From NCBI RefSeq assembly GCF_000024885.1, contig NC_013512.1, forward strand, positions 868,001 through 932,000: a DNA stretch of 64,000 bases. The letters run 5' to 3'. A model generated the notes under the pieces. The model had not been told where the DNA came from. It saw nothing but the letters and a program-made list of their open reading frames with translations, and searched no databases. Both the position numbers and the translations under genes were made by a program. This document shows positions 1 to 9,375 of this stretch, piece by piece; the stretch's first letter is position 1, and each line of letters starts with the position of its first letter. Source of the DNA: Sulfurospirillum deleyianum DSM 6946 (GTDB lineage Bacteria; Campylobacterota; Campylobacteria; Campylobacterales; Sulfurospirillaceae).

Positions 1-593
1 CTTTGATTAATGATAAAAAGTCTAAAAACTTATATTTCTTACCTGCGAGTCAAACCAAAGATAAAGATATACTCAATAAAGAGAAAGTCAAAGCCTTGAT
101 TGAGAGTCTTAAAGAGAGTTTTGACATTATTATGTTGGATTCTCCAGCGGGTATTGAAAGCGGTTTTGAACACTCTATCTTCTTGGCGGATCGAGCGCTC
201 ATTGTCTCTACGCCTGATGTCAGTTCTGTACGTGATGCGGACAGAGTTATTGGTATTATTGATGCAAAGAGTGAAAAAGCGAAAAATGGCTTGGAAGTTG
301 AAAAACATATTATTATCAATCGTATTAAACCTGAGATGGTTGAAGCAGGAAATATGCTCAGTGTTGAAGATGTCCTGAGTATCCTAGCCTTGCCTCTGAT
401 TGGTATTGTCCCTGATGATGAAGATATTATTACGTCAACCAATACAGGAACACCGATTGTGACGAAAGAAAAATCACTCTCTGCTGAGGCATATCGTAAT
501 ATTGCTCGCCGAATTTTGGGTGAAGAGGTTGAATTTTTAGATATTAAAGCTAAAAAAGGATTCCTTTCAGCGCTTAAAGGAATGTTCAAATGA
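1..593 (+). CDS. minD: MinD, septum site-determining ATPase (5' end outside window)
   Basis: This is the C-terminal 196 or so residues of MinD, the membrane-cycling ATPase that with MinC and MinE keeps the division septum at midcell. The reading frame is open to the left edge, so the Walker A region lies outside the window. The DSPAGIE motif typical of MinD is visible near the start, and the last residues ([10 protein letters not shown]) form the amphipathic membrane-targeting helix of the family. The stop overlaps the minE start by 4 nt, which supports both the identity and translational coupling. Confidence 0.95.
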   Translation, partial: LINDKKSKNLYFLPASQTKDKDILNKEKVKALIESLKESFDIIMLDSPAGIESGFEHSIFLADRALIVSTPDVSSVRDADRVIGIIDAKSEKAKNGLEVEKHIIINRIKPEMVEAGNMLSVEDVLSILALPLIGIVPDDEDIITSTNTGTPIVTKEKSLSAEAYRNIARRILGEEVEFLDIKAKKGFLSALKGMFK

Positions 594-829
594 GTCTTTT
601 TGAAAGTCTGTTTGGGAAGAAAAAGAGCAGCGCTGATGTTGCCAAAAATCGTCTGACCATTATGCTCTCACATGAGAGAGCCAGTTGTAAATTACCCTAT
701 TTAGATGATTTACGTAATGATTTGATTAATGTGATTAAAAAGTACACAAAAGTTGAAGATGTCAAAATTACATCACACAATAATCAAAATCTTGAGTTAC
801 TTGAAGTAGAAGTTATTTTAGGAAAGTAG
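590..829 (+). CDS. minE: MinE, cell division topological specificity factor
   Basis: The product is 79 aa, close to the usual MinE length. MinE stimulates the MinD ATPase and drives pole-to-pole oscillation. The N-terminal part ([10 protein letters not shown], then [12 protein letters not shown]) matches the MinD-binding/anti-MinCD region, and the C-terminal part with [19 protein letters not shown] fits the topological specificity domain. Its ATG overlaps the minD stop, so the two are one transcription unit. Confidence 0.95.
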   Translation: MSLFESLFGKKKSSADVAKNRLTIMLSHERASCKLPYLDDLRNDLINVIKKYTKVEDVKITSHNNQNLELLEVEVILGK

Positions 830-841
830 TTTTTCGCATTT

Positions 842-1987
842 ATGGTAAAAAAGATGAAAAAAAAGCAAAGTAAGACAAATGATACTTTGCGACATAAAAA
901 AAGTAAAATCAGTTTCAAGCCTTTTTTGATAGGACTGGCTCTTTGTTTCATCGCTCTAGGTATAGGCATCGGTGGCTACTGGTATGTCAATCATTCTTTG
1001 CCGTTTTTAAAACATCAAAAAGCTGTTCCAACCAAAGAAGAATCTGTTTCGACGGATGCTTTGATGCTAAAAATGCAGCAAATGCTTGAAAGTGAAAAGT
1101 TGCGTCAAGCAACCCTTCCTCCACTTCCTGAGACAAATGTATCCAAACCAGCTCCTCTTGTGGAAAGTGCCATTGTGCCCTCCAAAGTAGAAGAGAATAG
1201 CAGTCTAGAGACGACTCAAAACAACGAGGCTTTGGTTCAAAAAGCACCTGAACTTTCAGAAGTACATGAGTATCAGCAAAGCCTTAAAGAGAGTAAATCT
1301 TCGCATAAGCCACATACGGTGGTTCGTAAAGAGTATCCTCAGGGCACAACGCCAAAACTAGCGATTATTATTGACGATGTCTCTTTCCCATGGCAAACAC
1401 GTTTGATGAAAGAGATTCCTTATAAAGTAACGCCTGCTTTTTTCCCTCCGACTAAAGGTCATCCTGAAACAGTACGACTCTCGCATGAATTTCCTTTTGC
1501 GATGGTGCATCTTCCCTTAGAAGCAAAGTATTACTCTCGTCCTGAAGAGGATACCTTAAATACAACAGATTCTTTGGATGTGATTGAGAAGAGAATCAAA
1601 CGTATTAAAGCGTGGTTCCCACATATTCATTATTACAACAATCATACCGGTGGATATTTTACGGCTGATTATGCCGCTATGGATCGTTTAATTAAAGTTA
1701 TGAAAGATCACAATCTTAGTTTTGTGGACAGTCGTACGGTCGGCAATTCAAAAGCGCCAGAAGTGATGAAAAAATATGGAATGTTTTTGTATTCACGGGA
1801 CGTTTTTTTAGATAACTCCTTGGAAAAAAGTGCGATTCGAAAACAGTTAAAAGAAGCTGTGTTTAAAGCAAAAAAATATGGTTATGCGATTGCCATTGGG
1901 CATCCTCATAAAAATACCCTCGAGGTTTTACGTGATTCACAAGTGCTTTTAGAGGGTGTAGAAATGGTTTATCTCAAAGAGTTATAA
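842..1987 (+). CDS. Divergent polysaccharide deacetylase family protein (membrane anchored)
   Basis: The 381-aa protein has a lysine-rich cytoplasmic N-terminus and one membrane segment at about residues 29-49. A low-complexity periplasmic linker follows, then from about residue 175 a domain beginning PKLAIIIDDVSF that resembles the divergent polysaccharide deacetylase family (YibQ-like, DUF610). The conserved DD near the start and HLPLEAKYY fit that family. Catalytic activity is not established for these proteins and the substrate is unknown. The gene follows minE by 12 nt and its stop overlaps dprA by 1 nt. A second in-frame ATG at 854 is also a possible start. Confidence 0.8.
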   Translation: MVKKMKKKQSKTNDTLRHKKSKISFKPFLIGLALCFIALGIGIGGYWYVNHSLPFLKHQKAVPTKEESVSTDALMLKMQQMLESEKLRQATLPPLPETNVSKPAPLVESAIVPSKVEENSSLETTQNNEALVQKAPELSEVHEYQQSLKESKSSHKPHTVVRKEYPQGTTPKLAIIIDDVSFPWQTRLMKEIPYKVTPAFFPPTKGHPETVRLSHEFPFAMVHLPLEAKYYSRPEEDTLNTTDSLDVIEKRIKRIKAWFPHIHYYNNHTGGYFTADYAAMDRLIKVMKDHNLSFVDSRTVGNSKAPEVMKKYGMFLYSRDVFLDNSLEKSAIRKQLKEAVFKAKKYGYAIAIGHPHKNTLEVLRDSQVLLEGVEMVYLKEL

Positions 1988-2757
1988 TGATTCAAACCAT
2001 AGATTTTCACATTCTAGCGTGTGAACAGATGAAAGTCTATCCGAGTCCTCTTTATTATCGTGGCAATGTAGCGCTCCTTCAACGCCCCAAAATTTCGATT
2101 GTAGGGACACGCCATCCTATCTTGTACACCAAAACAGTAACACAGCGTCTAGCGAGGCAACTTGCTATGTCAGGAGTTTGTCTTGTAAGCGGAGGAGCGC
2201 AGGGCGTGGATGGTTTGGTGCATAGTGCTGCTGGTTTTTCCAATACCATTATGGTCGCAGGTACAGGACTAGATAGACGCTATCCTGCAATCCATGCAAA
2301 GATGATTGAGGGGATTGAAAACGAGGGGTTGGTGCTGAGTCAGTTTGAGGCAGGACACCCTTCAACCAAATGGAACTTTCCTAAACGTAATGAGTTAGTG
2401 GTTGCGCTAGGCGATGCGCTAGTCGTGATGCAAGCAGATTTGAACAGTGGTAGTATGCACAGTGTCACGTTTGCACTCAAAATGAAGAAGCCTATCTATG
2501 TTTTACCCCATCGTTTAGGAGAGTCTGAGGGAACAGCGATGTTGCTTGAAAAAGGCTTGGCTAAACCGTTGTATAACATAGATGCGTTTGTTGCGCAATT
2601 TAGTCCTTTAGACGTTACATGTAACGATGATTTTTTGGTTTATGTTGATACCCATCCTTTGTATCATGAAGCTGTGGAAAAATTTCCAGAAAAAGTGTTT
2701 GAATATGAATGTTTGGGAACAATTAGTGTTGAAAATGGGCGCTTAAAGCGTACCTAG
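1987..2757 (+). CDS. dprA: DprA, DNA-processing protein
   Basis: The 256-aa protein is a compact DprA/Smf with the Rossmann-like core: GTRHPILYT near residue 37, SGGAQGVDGLVHSAA near 68, and the following AGTGLDRRYPAIH. DprA loads RecA on incoming single-stranded DNA during natural transformation. It lacks an obvious winged-helix C-terminal domain, as is usual for short epsilonproteobacterial versions. An exact TTACATGTAA palindrome lies inside the gene at 2615-2624. The start overlaps the previous stop by 1 nt. Confidence 0.9.
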   Translation: MIQTIDFHILACEQMKVYPSPLYYRGNVALLQRPKISIVGTRHPILYTKTVTQRLARQLAMSGVCLVSGGAQGVDGLVHSAAGFSNTIMVAGTGLDRRYPAIHAKMIEGIENEGLVLSQFEAGHPSTKWNFPKRNELVVALGDALVVMQADLNSGSMHSVTFALKMKKPIYVLPHRLGESEGTAMLLEKGLAKPLYNIDAFVAQFSPLDVTCNDDFLVYVDTHPLYHEAVEKFPEKVFEYECLGTISVENGRLKRT

Positions 2758-2765
2758 GAGGCGTT

Positions 2766-3569
2766 ATGGGCGTAGAGTGGGTCATCGCATTTTTAGTTTT
2801 GGGATGTGTGGTAGGATTTATGGCGGGGCTTCTTGGCATTGGTGGAGGAGGCATTATGGTGCCGGTGTTAACATCTATCTTTTTAGCACAAGGGATTCCT
2901 GTGGAACAAGTGGTGCATATGGCGCTTGGAACATCAATGGCTTCTATTGTGATTACCTCTTTTTCCAGTATGAGAGCCCATCATCAAAAAGGGGCGGTTT
3001 TATGGAATGTAGTAAAAATGATGGCGGGTGGTGTTGTCTTAGGAACGTTTGCCGCAACTTTTTTAGCCGCTTCTATGAAATCATCACATCTAGCGCTTTT
3101 CTTTGCTCTCTTTATGGCGTACGTTTCTATTCAGATGGCGCTTGATAAAAAGCCAAAACCCACACGTTCTCTCTCAACCCCTCCGTATCTGTTTGGTGCT
3201 GGTTCTTTCATTGGGATAATTTCAGCGTTGGTTTCTATTGGAGGAGGTTCTTTAACTGTGCCTTATTTGGTGTGGCAAAATGTGGATTTAAAAAAAGCGA
3301 TAGCGACTTCAGCTGCGATTGGTTTTCCTCTTTCGATTGCGGGGACGGTGGGGTACATCGTGAATGGAATGTTTCAAGGCTCTCATGGTGTAGAAATGAT
3401 GGCAGGGTTTGTCTATTTGCCTGCGGTGATATTAATCTCTCTTATGAGCTATTTTACCGCACCACTAGGCGCTAAAATGGCACATCGTTTACCTGTTGGC
3501 AAACTCAAAAAAATCTTTGCACTCTTGTTGATGATTCTTAGTTTTAAAATGCTAACATCTGTTCTTTAA
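2766..3569 (+). CDS. Sulfite exporter TauE/SafE family permease
   Basis: The 267-aa protein is strongly hydrophobic with about eight predicted membrane segments. It carries the duplicated glycine-rich motif of the TauE/SafE family (LLGIGGGGIMVPVL near residue 24 and VSIGGGSLTVPYLVW near 158). These permeases export sulfite, sulfoacetate or other organosulfur anions, but the substrate cannot be read from sequence. An excellent Shine-Dalgarno (AGGAGG, about 2757-2762) precedes the ATG. Confidence 0.88.
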   Translation: MGVEWVIAFLVLGCVVGFMAGLLGIGGGGIMVPVLTSIFLAQGIPVEQVVHMALGTSMASIVITSFSSMRAHHQKGAVLWNVVKMMAGGVVLGTFAATFLAASMKSSHLALFFALFMAYVSIQMALDKKPKPTRSLSTPPYLFGAGSFIGIISALVSIGGGSLTVPYLVWQNVDLKKAIATSAAIGFPLSIAGTVGYIVNGMFQGSHGVEMMAGFVYLPAVILISLMSYFTAPLGAKMAHRLPVGKLKKIFALLLMILSFKMLTSVL

Positions 3570-3591
3570 GTTTTACATGTAAAGAGTCAGA

Positions 3592-3999
3592 ATGAAAAAA
3601 ATAGCGAGTTTGGATGTGGGATTGAAGCGTATTGGTGTTGCGCTGTGCCTAGCCTCAGGTATTGTCACACCACAAGAGGCGATATTGCGTAAAAATCGTG
3701 ACCAAGCCGCACGAGAGGTCGATGCGTTTTTAACAGAGTGGGAGATTGAGCTTTTGGTGGTAGGGCTTCCTAAGGGCGGGAGTAGTGAAGAAGAAATGAA
3801 GCGTCGCATTACGCATTTTGTAAGCCTTCTTGCCTTCAGCGGTGAAGTGGTCTATCAAGATGAGTATGGCTCTAGTCTTGAAGCCAAAGAGATGATGCAA
3901 GGCATTATGCGTCAGAAACGAGATGGCAAGATAGACTCTATAGCGGCAAAAGTGATTTTAGAGCGTTATTTGGATACACAAAAGGCATCTTATGGTTGA
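3592..3999 (+). CDS. ruvX: RuvX/YqgF, putative pre-16S rRNA nuclease
   Basis: The 135-aa protein begins with MKKIASLDVGLKRIGVALC, the RNase H-like first strand with catalytic Asp typical of the YqgF/RuvX family. VVGLPKGGSSEE and VYQDEYGSSLEA match the second and third motifs, and a final Asp occurs in GKIDSIAAKVIL. The family processes the 5' end of 16S rRNA in E. coli and was earlier proposed as a Holliday junction resolvase. Its end overlaps the next gene by 8 nt. Confidence 0.9.
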   Translation: MKKIASLDVGLKRIGVALCLASGIVTPQEAILRKNRDQAAREVDAFLTEWEIELLVVGLPKGGSSEEEMKRRITHFVSLLAFSGEVVYQDEYGSSLEAKEMMQGIMRQKRDGKIDSIAAKVILERYLDTQKASYG

Positions 4000-4600
4000 A
4001 CTGATGGTGGCTGAAATTATAGGAACGGTAGCGTTTGCCCTCAGTGGTTTTTACGTGGCGATTAAAGAGAAGCTTGATTTATTGGGTATTTTTATTGCCT
4101 CGTTTTTAACAGCACTGGGAGGTGGTTTAGTGAGGGATACCCTAGCAGATAGAGTCCCGTATACTTTTACAAATCTGATGCCCACGCTTTTGGTTTTAGG
4201 GGTTGTTTTTTTTAGTATTTTATTGAAGTTACACCGTAAAAATGAGATTGAAAAAACGTTTTATTTTATTGTGAGTGATACCCTAGGGTTGGTTTCTTTT
4301 TCCATCTCAGGAGCTTTGATAGGCTTGCAAGCGGAGTTTAACTTTTTTGGTGTGGTATTGTTGGCTTTGATTACCGCCGTAGGTGGTGGTGTGGTGAGAG
4401 ACATTTTATTGAACCGTGTTCCTCTTCTTTTGACCAGTGAATTTTATGGCACAGTTTCACTTTTAGTGGGGGCGATTTTATACCTTTTTGCGCAATTTCA
4501 TATTAGTGGGTATATTCCCTTAATGGTACTCTTTGCGTTTGGTGTGGGGTTACGCTTGTTGGCGTATTATAAGCAGTGGAATTTACCTAAAATTGGGTAA
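3992..4600 (+). CDS. TRIC cation channel family membrane protein (UPF0126)
   Basis: The 202-aa protein has two repeats of three membrane helices with the paired signatures LGGGLVRDTLADRVPYTF near residue 42 and VGGGVVRDILLNRVPLLL near 128. This internal duplication with GGG-RD is diagnostic of UPF0126/YadS-type proteins, which are prokaryotic TRIC channels. They conduct monovalent cations in vitro, but the physiological role is unclear. It overlaps the ruvX stop, so it is likely co-transcribed. Confidence 0.88.
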   Translation: MVELMVAEIIGTVAFALSGFYVAIKEKLDLLGIFIASFLTALGGGLVRDTLADRVPYTFTNLMPTLLVLGVVFFSILLKLHRKNEIEKTFYFIVSDTLGLVSFSISGALIGLQAEFNFFGVVLLALITAVGGGVVRDILLNRVPLLLTSEFYGTVSLLVGAILYLFAQFHISGYIPLMVLFAFGVGLRLLAYYKQWNLPKIG

Positions 4601-4611
4601 TCTTTTTTCGC

Positions 4612-4617
4612 TATAAT
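4612..4617 (+). promoter_or_regulatory. Probable -10 box for argD
   Basis: TATAAT preceded by TCGC lies 24 bp upstream of the argD ATG, in the intergenic gap after the TRIC-like gene. A start of transcription near 4624 would leave a short leader with AAGGAG at about 4628-4633. Confidence 0.6.
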
Positions 4618-4640
4618 TGCATTTTTTGAAGGAGCAAGTT

Positions 4641-5828
4641 ATGGATTTTGAAACAATGGATAAAACATATGTGTTGCAGACGTATGCACGAAATTATGTC
4701 AATTTTAAACACGGTGTCAATGCAACACTTTTTGATGATAAAGGAAAAGATTATATTGATTTTACCAGTGGTATTGGGGTTGTTAGTGTTGGACATGGAA
4801 ATCAAAGACTGGCTGATGCGATTAGCGATCAAGCACGCCACTTGATTCATACGTCTAATATTTATTTGATTGAACCTCAAGCAAAATTAGCGAAAAAAAT
4901 TCATGAACTTACAGGTTTTGATGTAGCTGTTTTCTTTGGAAATTCAGGGGCTGAAGCGAATGAGGGTGCCATCAAACTTGCGCGAAAATACGGTGAAAAG
5001 AAGTTTGCAAAAAAACGTTACAAAGTGCTCACGCTTGAACACTCTTTTCATGGAAGAACCATCACAACGGTGAAAGCCACTGGACAAGAAAAATTCCAAC
5101 AAAGCGCATTTGCTCCTTATCCTGAGGGATTTTCGTATAAAAAAGCGATTGAAGATTTGTACCAAAGTATTGATGATGAAACCGTTGCGGTGATGATAGA
5201 GTTGGTGCAAGGAGAGGGTGGGGTTAAAGCATTCCCTAAAGAAGATATTCAAGCCTTAGCAAAATTTTTAAAAGAAAAAGAGATTTTATTGATTGTGGAT
5301 GAAGTACAAACGGGGATTTTTAGAAGCGGTGAATTTTTAGCGACCTCTTTGTATGAAATTGAACCTGATATTATTACCCTAGCTAAAGGTTTAGCTGGTG
5401 GTGTGCCTATTGGTGCGGTGGTAACTAAACACAAAGATATTTTTGAAGCGGGTGATCATGGCAGCACATTTGGAGGAAATTTTCTCTCAACTCGTGCAGG
5501 TTTAGAAGCATTGTCTATTTTGGATGAATACAAACAAAGTGGCATGTTAGATGAGGCTCTCATCTACTTTGATGGTAAATTAAAAGCTTTGGCATGTGCG
5601 TTCCCTGAACTCTTTACCACGGTAGAAGGGCTTGGAATGATGCGAGGTATTCGTTGCAAAAACGATGATATCTTAGCTTCGATTATCAAAAAGGGGTTTG
5701 AAAATGGTGTGTTGGTGCTTAAAGCAGGACAGAGCACCCTTCGTTTTTTACCACCGCTTACTATTTCTAAAGAAGAGATAGATGAAGGATTTAAGCGCTT
5801 AGAAAATGCGTGTCAAATGCTTGGATAA
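4641..5828 (+). CDS. argD: Acetylornithine / N-succinyldiaminopimelate aminotransferase
   Basis: The 395-aa class III PLP aminotransferase carries FTSGIGVVSVGHGN near the N-terminus, the cofactor-binding FGNSGAEANEGAIKLARKY, the conserved VDEVQTG and the Schiff-base lysine in TLAKGLAGGVPIGAV. It converts N-acetylornithine and 2-oxoglutarate in arginine synthesis and may also serve lysine synthesis. I chose the ATG at 4641 because AAGGAG sits 8 nt upstream. A longer in-frame extension would overlap the promoter. Confidence 0.92.
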   Translation: MDFETMDKTYVLQTYARNYVNFKHGVNATLFDDKGKDYIDFTSGIGVVSVGHGNQRLADAISDQARHLIHTSNIYLIEPQAKLAKKIHELTGFDVAVFFGNSGAEANEGAIKLARKYGEKKFAKKRYKVLTLEHSFHGRTITTVKATGQEKFQQSAFAPYPEGFSYKKAIEDLYQSIDDETVAVMIELVQGEGGVKAFPKEDIQALAKFLKEKEILLIVDEVQTGIFRSGEFLATSLYEIEPDIITLAKGLAGGVPIGAVVTKHKDIFEAGDHGSTFGGNFLSTRAGLEALSILDEYKQSGMLDEALIYFDGKLKALACAFPELFTTVEGLGMMRGIRCKNDDILASIIKKGFENGVLVLKAGQSTLRFLPPLTISKEEIDEGFKRLENACQMLG

Positions 5829-5831
5829 GCT

Positions 5832-6857
5832 TTGAGATTTAGTGATTATATGCATGAATGGCTCTATGGAAAAGAGGGCTATTACACGAAAGAGCGTACC
5901 ATCGGAAAAGAGGGCGATTTTTACACGGCGGTGAGTACGAGTATGTTCTTTGGTGGCAGTATCGCAAAGCGTCTGATTTCAACGATTGAAGAGGGCTTTT
6001 TAAGTCCCAACACCTATGTCGTTGAAATAGGCGCACACAAAGGTTATTTACTGGCTGATATGATTCAGTTTATCTATACCCTTCAGCCCACACTTCTTAA
6101 AAGTTTGACATTTGTCATTGTTGAGCCTTTTGCGGCGAATGCCATGATGCAAAAACGGTACTTTCAAGAATCTTTTGGTGAAGCTATCTCCCTTTTACAT
6201 GTAAAGAGTTTGGAAGAATTGTGTGTGGATGAAGCGTTTTTTGTTGCCAATGAAATTTTTGATGCATTCCCGTGTGAAGTCATTTATAATGATAAAATGC
6301 TTATGGTTGAAAATGAAAAAGTATCCTTTGAAACGATGGATACGTTTACATGTAAAAAGGCAGAAGCATATGGAGTGAGCAAGGGTGAACTCTGCTTAGA
6401 ATATGAAGCATTTGCCACATCTATGGCAAGAAGTGCGAAGCGTTTTGAGTTTATTAGTTTTGATTATGGAGACAAAGAAGCAAGGGGAGATTTTTCATTG
6501 CGGGTGTATGCGAATCATCAGGTCTATCCCTTTTTTGGACTGAGCGATTTGGTGGAAGACCCTTTGCGTGAGCAAAAAAGTTTTGTGGAATATTTTGCTA
6601 AGTCTGACATAACGTATGATGTCACCTTTAATCATCTTTTTAAAGCATTTGAAATGGCAGATATAAGGCTTCATGGCTATATGACACAGATGAAAGCTTT
6701 GGTTGATTTTGGGTTAATTGAGCTTTTAGAACTTTTTTCTAAACATGTTACTTCTGCCGTGTATGAAAAAGAGATGAATCGGATTAAGCCATTGATCGAT
6801 CCCTCTTTTATGGGAGAACGCTTTAAAATGGTATCGTTTCGCAAAGGAGAGAGATAA
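5832..6857 (+). CDS. SAM-dependent methyltransferase, MidA/NDUFAF7-like
   Basis: The 341-aa protein starts with TTG. The N-terminal MHEWLYGKEGYYTKE and GDFYTAVSTSMFFGG are typical of the SAM-dependent methyltransferase family that includes MidA/NDUFAF7, a complex I assembly factor in mitochondria. The SAM loop is VVEIGAHKGYLLADM near residue 59, and NEIFDAFPCEV is the family NE-DA-P motif. The bacterial substrate is unknown. Two TTACATGTAA palindromes lie in the gene (6195, 6346). The stop overlaps thiS by 1 nt. Confidence 0.85.
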   Translation: MRFSDYMHEWLYGKEGYYTKERTIGKEGDFYTAVSTSMFFGGSIAKRLISTIEEGFLSPNTYVVEIGAHKGYLLADMIQFIYTLQPTLLKSLTFVIVEPFAANAMMQKRYFQESFGEAISLLHVKSLEELCVDEAFFVANEIFDAFPCEVIYNDKMLMVENEKVSFETMDTFTCKKAEAYGVSKGELCLEYEAFATSMARSAKRFEFISFDYGDKEARGDFSLRVYANHQVYPFFGLSDLVEDPLREQKSFVEYFAKSDITYDVTFNHLFKAFEMADIRLHGYMTQMKALVDFGLIELLELFSKHVTSAVYEKEMNRIKPLIDPSFMGERFKMVSFRKGER

Positions 6858-7054
6858 TGCACTTTATGGTAAATGGTGAAAAAAAAGAGAGTGATGCAAA
6901 AACGATTCAAACTCTTTTAGATGAGTTGGGCATTGAGAGTAAAGTCATGGCAGCAGCGGTCAATATGAATGTTGTCAAAAAAGAGTTATGGGAGAGTTTT
7001 CAACTTAACGAAAACGATAAAATTGAGTTTTTGCAGTTTGTGGGTGGAGGTTAA
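6857..7054 (+). CDS. thiS: ThiS, sulfur carrier protein for thiazole synthesis
   Basis: The 65-aa ubiquitin-fold protein ends in VGGG, with the terminal Gly-Gly that is adenylated and converted to thiocarboxylate. It starts MHFMVNGEKKE and contains TLLDELGI as in ThiS proteins. No other thi genes are next to it. It overlaps the MidA-like gene upstream and is convergent with acpS, overlapping by 4 nt. Confidence 0.88.
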   Translation: MHFMVNGEKKESDAKTIQTLLDELGIESKVMAAAVNMNVVKKELWESFQLNENDKIEFLQFVGGG

Positions 7055-7425
7055 TGCCACAGTGGCTCTTGTTTTTTATGTCCCTCAATGATAGCAACCG
7101 CAATGGCAAAACCGTTGTCATGGGTAATAGAGAGGCTCATATCACGAATGCCATAAGCCTCGATGAGATGTTTTGAAAGGGTAAAAGAAGGTGCGTTTCT
7201 TTCATTTTTAGAGAGTCGAATATCCATAAAGCCACACTGCTCACTAATCCCAATTCCGAGTGCTTTTGAGATAGCCTCTTTAGCCGCATAAAATCCAGCT
7301 GCTGTTGTATCACTTTTAACAAGAGAAAACTCTTCAGGAGATAAAAATTTTAAGAGCGCTTTGTCTCCAAAACGCTCCCTAAGTTTAGAAATACGCTCAA
7401 TACTGACAAGATCAACGCCAATCAT
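7051..7425 (-). CDS. acpS: Holo-[acyl-carrier-protein] synthase
   Basis: The 124-aa protein begins MIGVDLVSIERI with the Mg-binding Asp and has FLSPEEFSL and FYAAKEAISKALG, which carries the conserved E and K of AcpS. It transfers 4'-phosphopantetheine from CoA to apo-ACP. Its ATG overlaps the fliL stop by 4 nt, so it is the last gene of the tlpA-ftsY-radA-fliL-acpS run. Confidence 0.93.
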   Translation of the reverse strand: MIGVDLVSIERISKLRERFGDKALLKFLSPEEFSLVKSDTTAAGFYAAKEAISKALGIGISEQCGFMDIRLSKNERNAPSFTLSKHLIEAYGIRDMSLSITHDNGFAIAVAIIEGHKKQEPLWH

Positions 7426-7961
7426 TGAACGACAAAGTCCGTAAAATAGATATTTTTAACATACCCATCTGAGAGATTTTCATTGATTTTTTCAAGCACT
7501 TCATCTTTGAGCTTATCTTTGCCTTTGATGGTGCTAATCTCCTCAAAGGTTTTCGAAGAGAAGGTACGAATGATAATATCACGAATCAACGATTTTTTAT
7601 GATCAATTTCAGGTTGTAATTTGGCATCACTGAGTTCTAAATCAATCGCTACTTTTAAAAAGCGATTGCCACTTTCGCTGAGTAAATTGACAACAAACTG
7701 AGCCAGTGGATACATAGGACCTACCACAAGATGATCCGTGGAGCGTTTCGGTGTTTTTTTCTTTTCTGTTTTCACGTCTTGTGTTTGAGGGGCAGATGTC
7801 GTTGCCTCTTCTTCGTGGCTGCCTCCTAGCATCAAAAATGCCGCAGCGCCTCCACCAATGAGTAAAACCACTAAAAGAACGATGACAATGATAAGAACCA
7901 TATTGCCTTTGGGTTTTTTTTCAACGGCACCATCGTTTTCTTCAGGTTTTTTACCAGCCAT
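7422..7961 (-). CDS. fliL: FliL, flagellar basal body-associated protein
   Basis: The 179-aa protein has a short cytoplasmic start, a single membrane helix at about residues 20-46 (VLIIVIVLLVVLLIGGGAAAFLML), a charged linker and a periplasmic FliL domain with FVVNLLSESGNRFLKVAIDLEL. FliL surrounds the stator units and modulates motor torque. A TTACATGTAA palindrome sits just upstream (7972-7981). Confidence 0.9.
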   Translation of the reverse strand: MAGKKPEENDGAVEKKPKGNMVLIIVIVLLVVLLIGGGAAAFLMLGGSHEEEATTSAPQTQDVKTEKKKTPKRSTDHLVVGPMYPLAQFVVNLLSESGNRFLKVAIDLELSDAKLQPEIDHKKSLIRDIIIRTFSSKTFEEISTIKGKDKLKDEVLEKINENLSDGYVKNIYFTDFVVQ

Positions 7962-8022
7962 TTTTTATCCTTTACATGTAAATAGTATATCTTAGGGTAT
8001 ATCGTTCAATGCGATGAAAAAT

Positions 8023-9375
8023 TTACATCCATTCGATTAATTTTGAGACTTCATCAATCGCATAGCATTTCAAATCATAAAGATTTTCAAGAGGTAAAGA
8101 GGGAATAACAGCTTTTTCAAACTGTTGTGATTTAGCTTCTTTGAGTCGCATATCAAGGTTATAAATATCACGTACATCCCCAATCAAAGAGACTTCACCA
8201 ATGAAAATCGTATCTTTGCTGATAGGACGGTTGCGATAGGAACTGATAATCGCAGCGATAATGGCTAAATCTGCCGATGTTTCGCTGATTTTTATTCCTC
8301 CTGCGATGTTAATAAAAACATCGTATTGGTTAAAAGGAAGGTCAAGTTTACGCTCCAATAGTGCTAAAAGCATGGTCAAGCGGTTAAGCTCATAACCCGT
8401 GGCACTGCGTTTAGGGTTGGGATAGCCACTATCGCTTACGAGTGCTTGTACTTCCAAAACAATGGGACGGCTGCCTTCCATCGTCACGGTAATCGCTGAA
8501 CCTGCTTGCGCTTTACCTCTGGTGAAGAATTTTTTAGAGATATCTTTGGCACTCACCAATCCTACTTTGGTCATCTCAAAAATACCTACTTCGCTGGTCG
8601 TTCCAAAACGGTTTTTAAAGCCACGAAGCAGACGAAGCTCCCTAGAAGAGTCTCCCTCAAAGTATAAGACGGTATCGACCATATGTTCAAGTACACGAGG
8701 TCCTGCGATAGACCCTTCTTTGGTAATGTGCCCAATAATAAACGTAGCAATATTTTTCTCTTTACCAAAACGCATCAGCTCAAAAGTTATCTCTCGCACC
8801 TGTGAGACACTGCCTGGGGCAGAGGAGATTTTTTCACTGTAAATGGTTTGAATAGAGTCAATAATCAAAACTTCAAAGGCATGTTTTTCAAGCTCTTTGA
8901 AGATAGTATCCAGCCTGATTTCAGAGAGAAGATAGAGGGTGGGATAATTGCTATCGACACGATTAGCTCGAAGTTTGATTTGGCTAGAAGACTCTTCCCC
9001 GCTGACATAGAGTACTTTTTTACCTTCACGGGCTAAGTTTCCCGCAATTTTAAGGAGCAGGGTTGATTTACCAACGCCTGGGCTTCCTCCAATCAGTGTG
9101 AGACTCCCTTGAACAATGCCCCCACCAAGTACTAAATCAAGTTCGCTATCGCCCGAGCTGTAACGCTCAATTTGCTCAAAACTCACTTCAGTGATAGGAA
9201 TGGCATTACCTTGAATGGAAGTTGGTTTGGAGTTGATCTCTTTTAAAACCTCGATTTGGTTTTGAGAGAGTTCTATATATTCATCCCATGCACCACAATT
9301 TGGACATTTTCCAAGCCATTTTGCACTCTGGTGCCCGCACGCTTGACACTCAAATAAAATCTGTTTTTTAGCCAT
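8023..9375 (-). CDS. radA: RadA, DNA repair / recombination ATPase
   Basis: The 450-aa protein has an N-terminal zinc finger (Cys10, 13, 24, 27), a RecA-like ATPase domain with Walker A GGSPGVGKST at about 96-105, and the RadA signature KNRFG. The C-terminal Lon-protease-like domain lacks a catalytic Ser-Lys pair, as expected. RadA is a helicase that extends D-loops in recombination and transformation. The start overlaps the ftsY stop by 8 nt. Confidence 0.95.
   Translation of the reverse strand: MAKKQILFECQACGHQSAKWLGKCPNCGAWDEYIELSQNQIEVLKEINSKPTSIQGNAIPITEVSFEQIERYSSGDSELDLVLGGGIVQGSLTLIGGSPGVGKSTLLLKIAGNLAREGKKVLYVSGEESSSQIKLRANRVDSNYPTLYLLSEIRLDTIFKELEKHAFEVLIIDSIQTIYSEKISSAPGSVSQVREITFELMRFGKEKNIATFIIGHITKEGSIAGPRVLEHMVDTVLYFEGDSSRELRLLRGFKNRFGTTSEVGIFEMTKVGLVSAKDISKKFFTRGKAQAGSAITVTMEGSRPIVLEVQALVSDSGYPNPKRSATGYELNRLTMLLALLERKLDLPFNQYDVFINIAGGIKISETSADLAIIAAIISSYRNRPISKDTIFIGEVSLIGDVRDIYNLDMRLKEAKSQQFEKAVIPSLPLENLYDLKCYAIDEVSKLIEWM

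Noticed and set aside
50-589. Long frame antisense to minD
   Set aside because: Shadow of a conserved coding region, with no family resemblance and no promoter.
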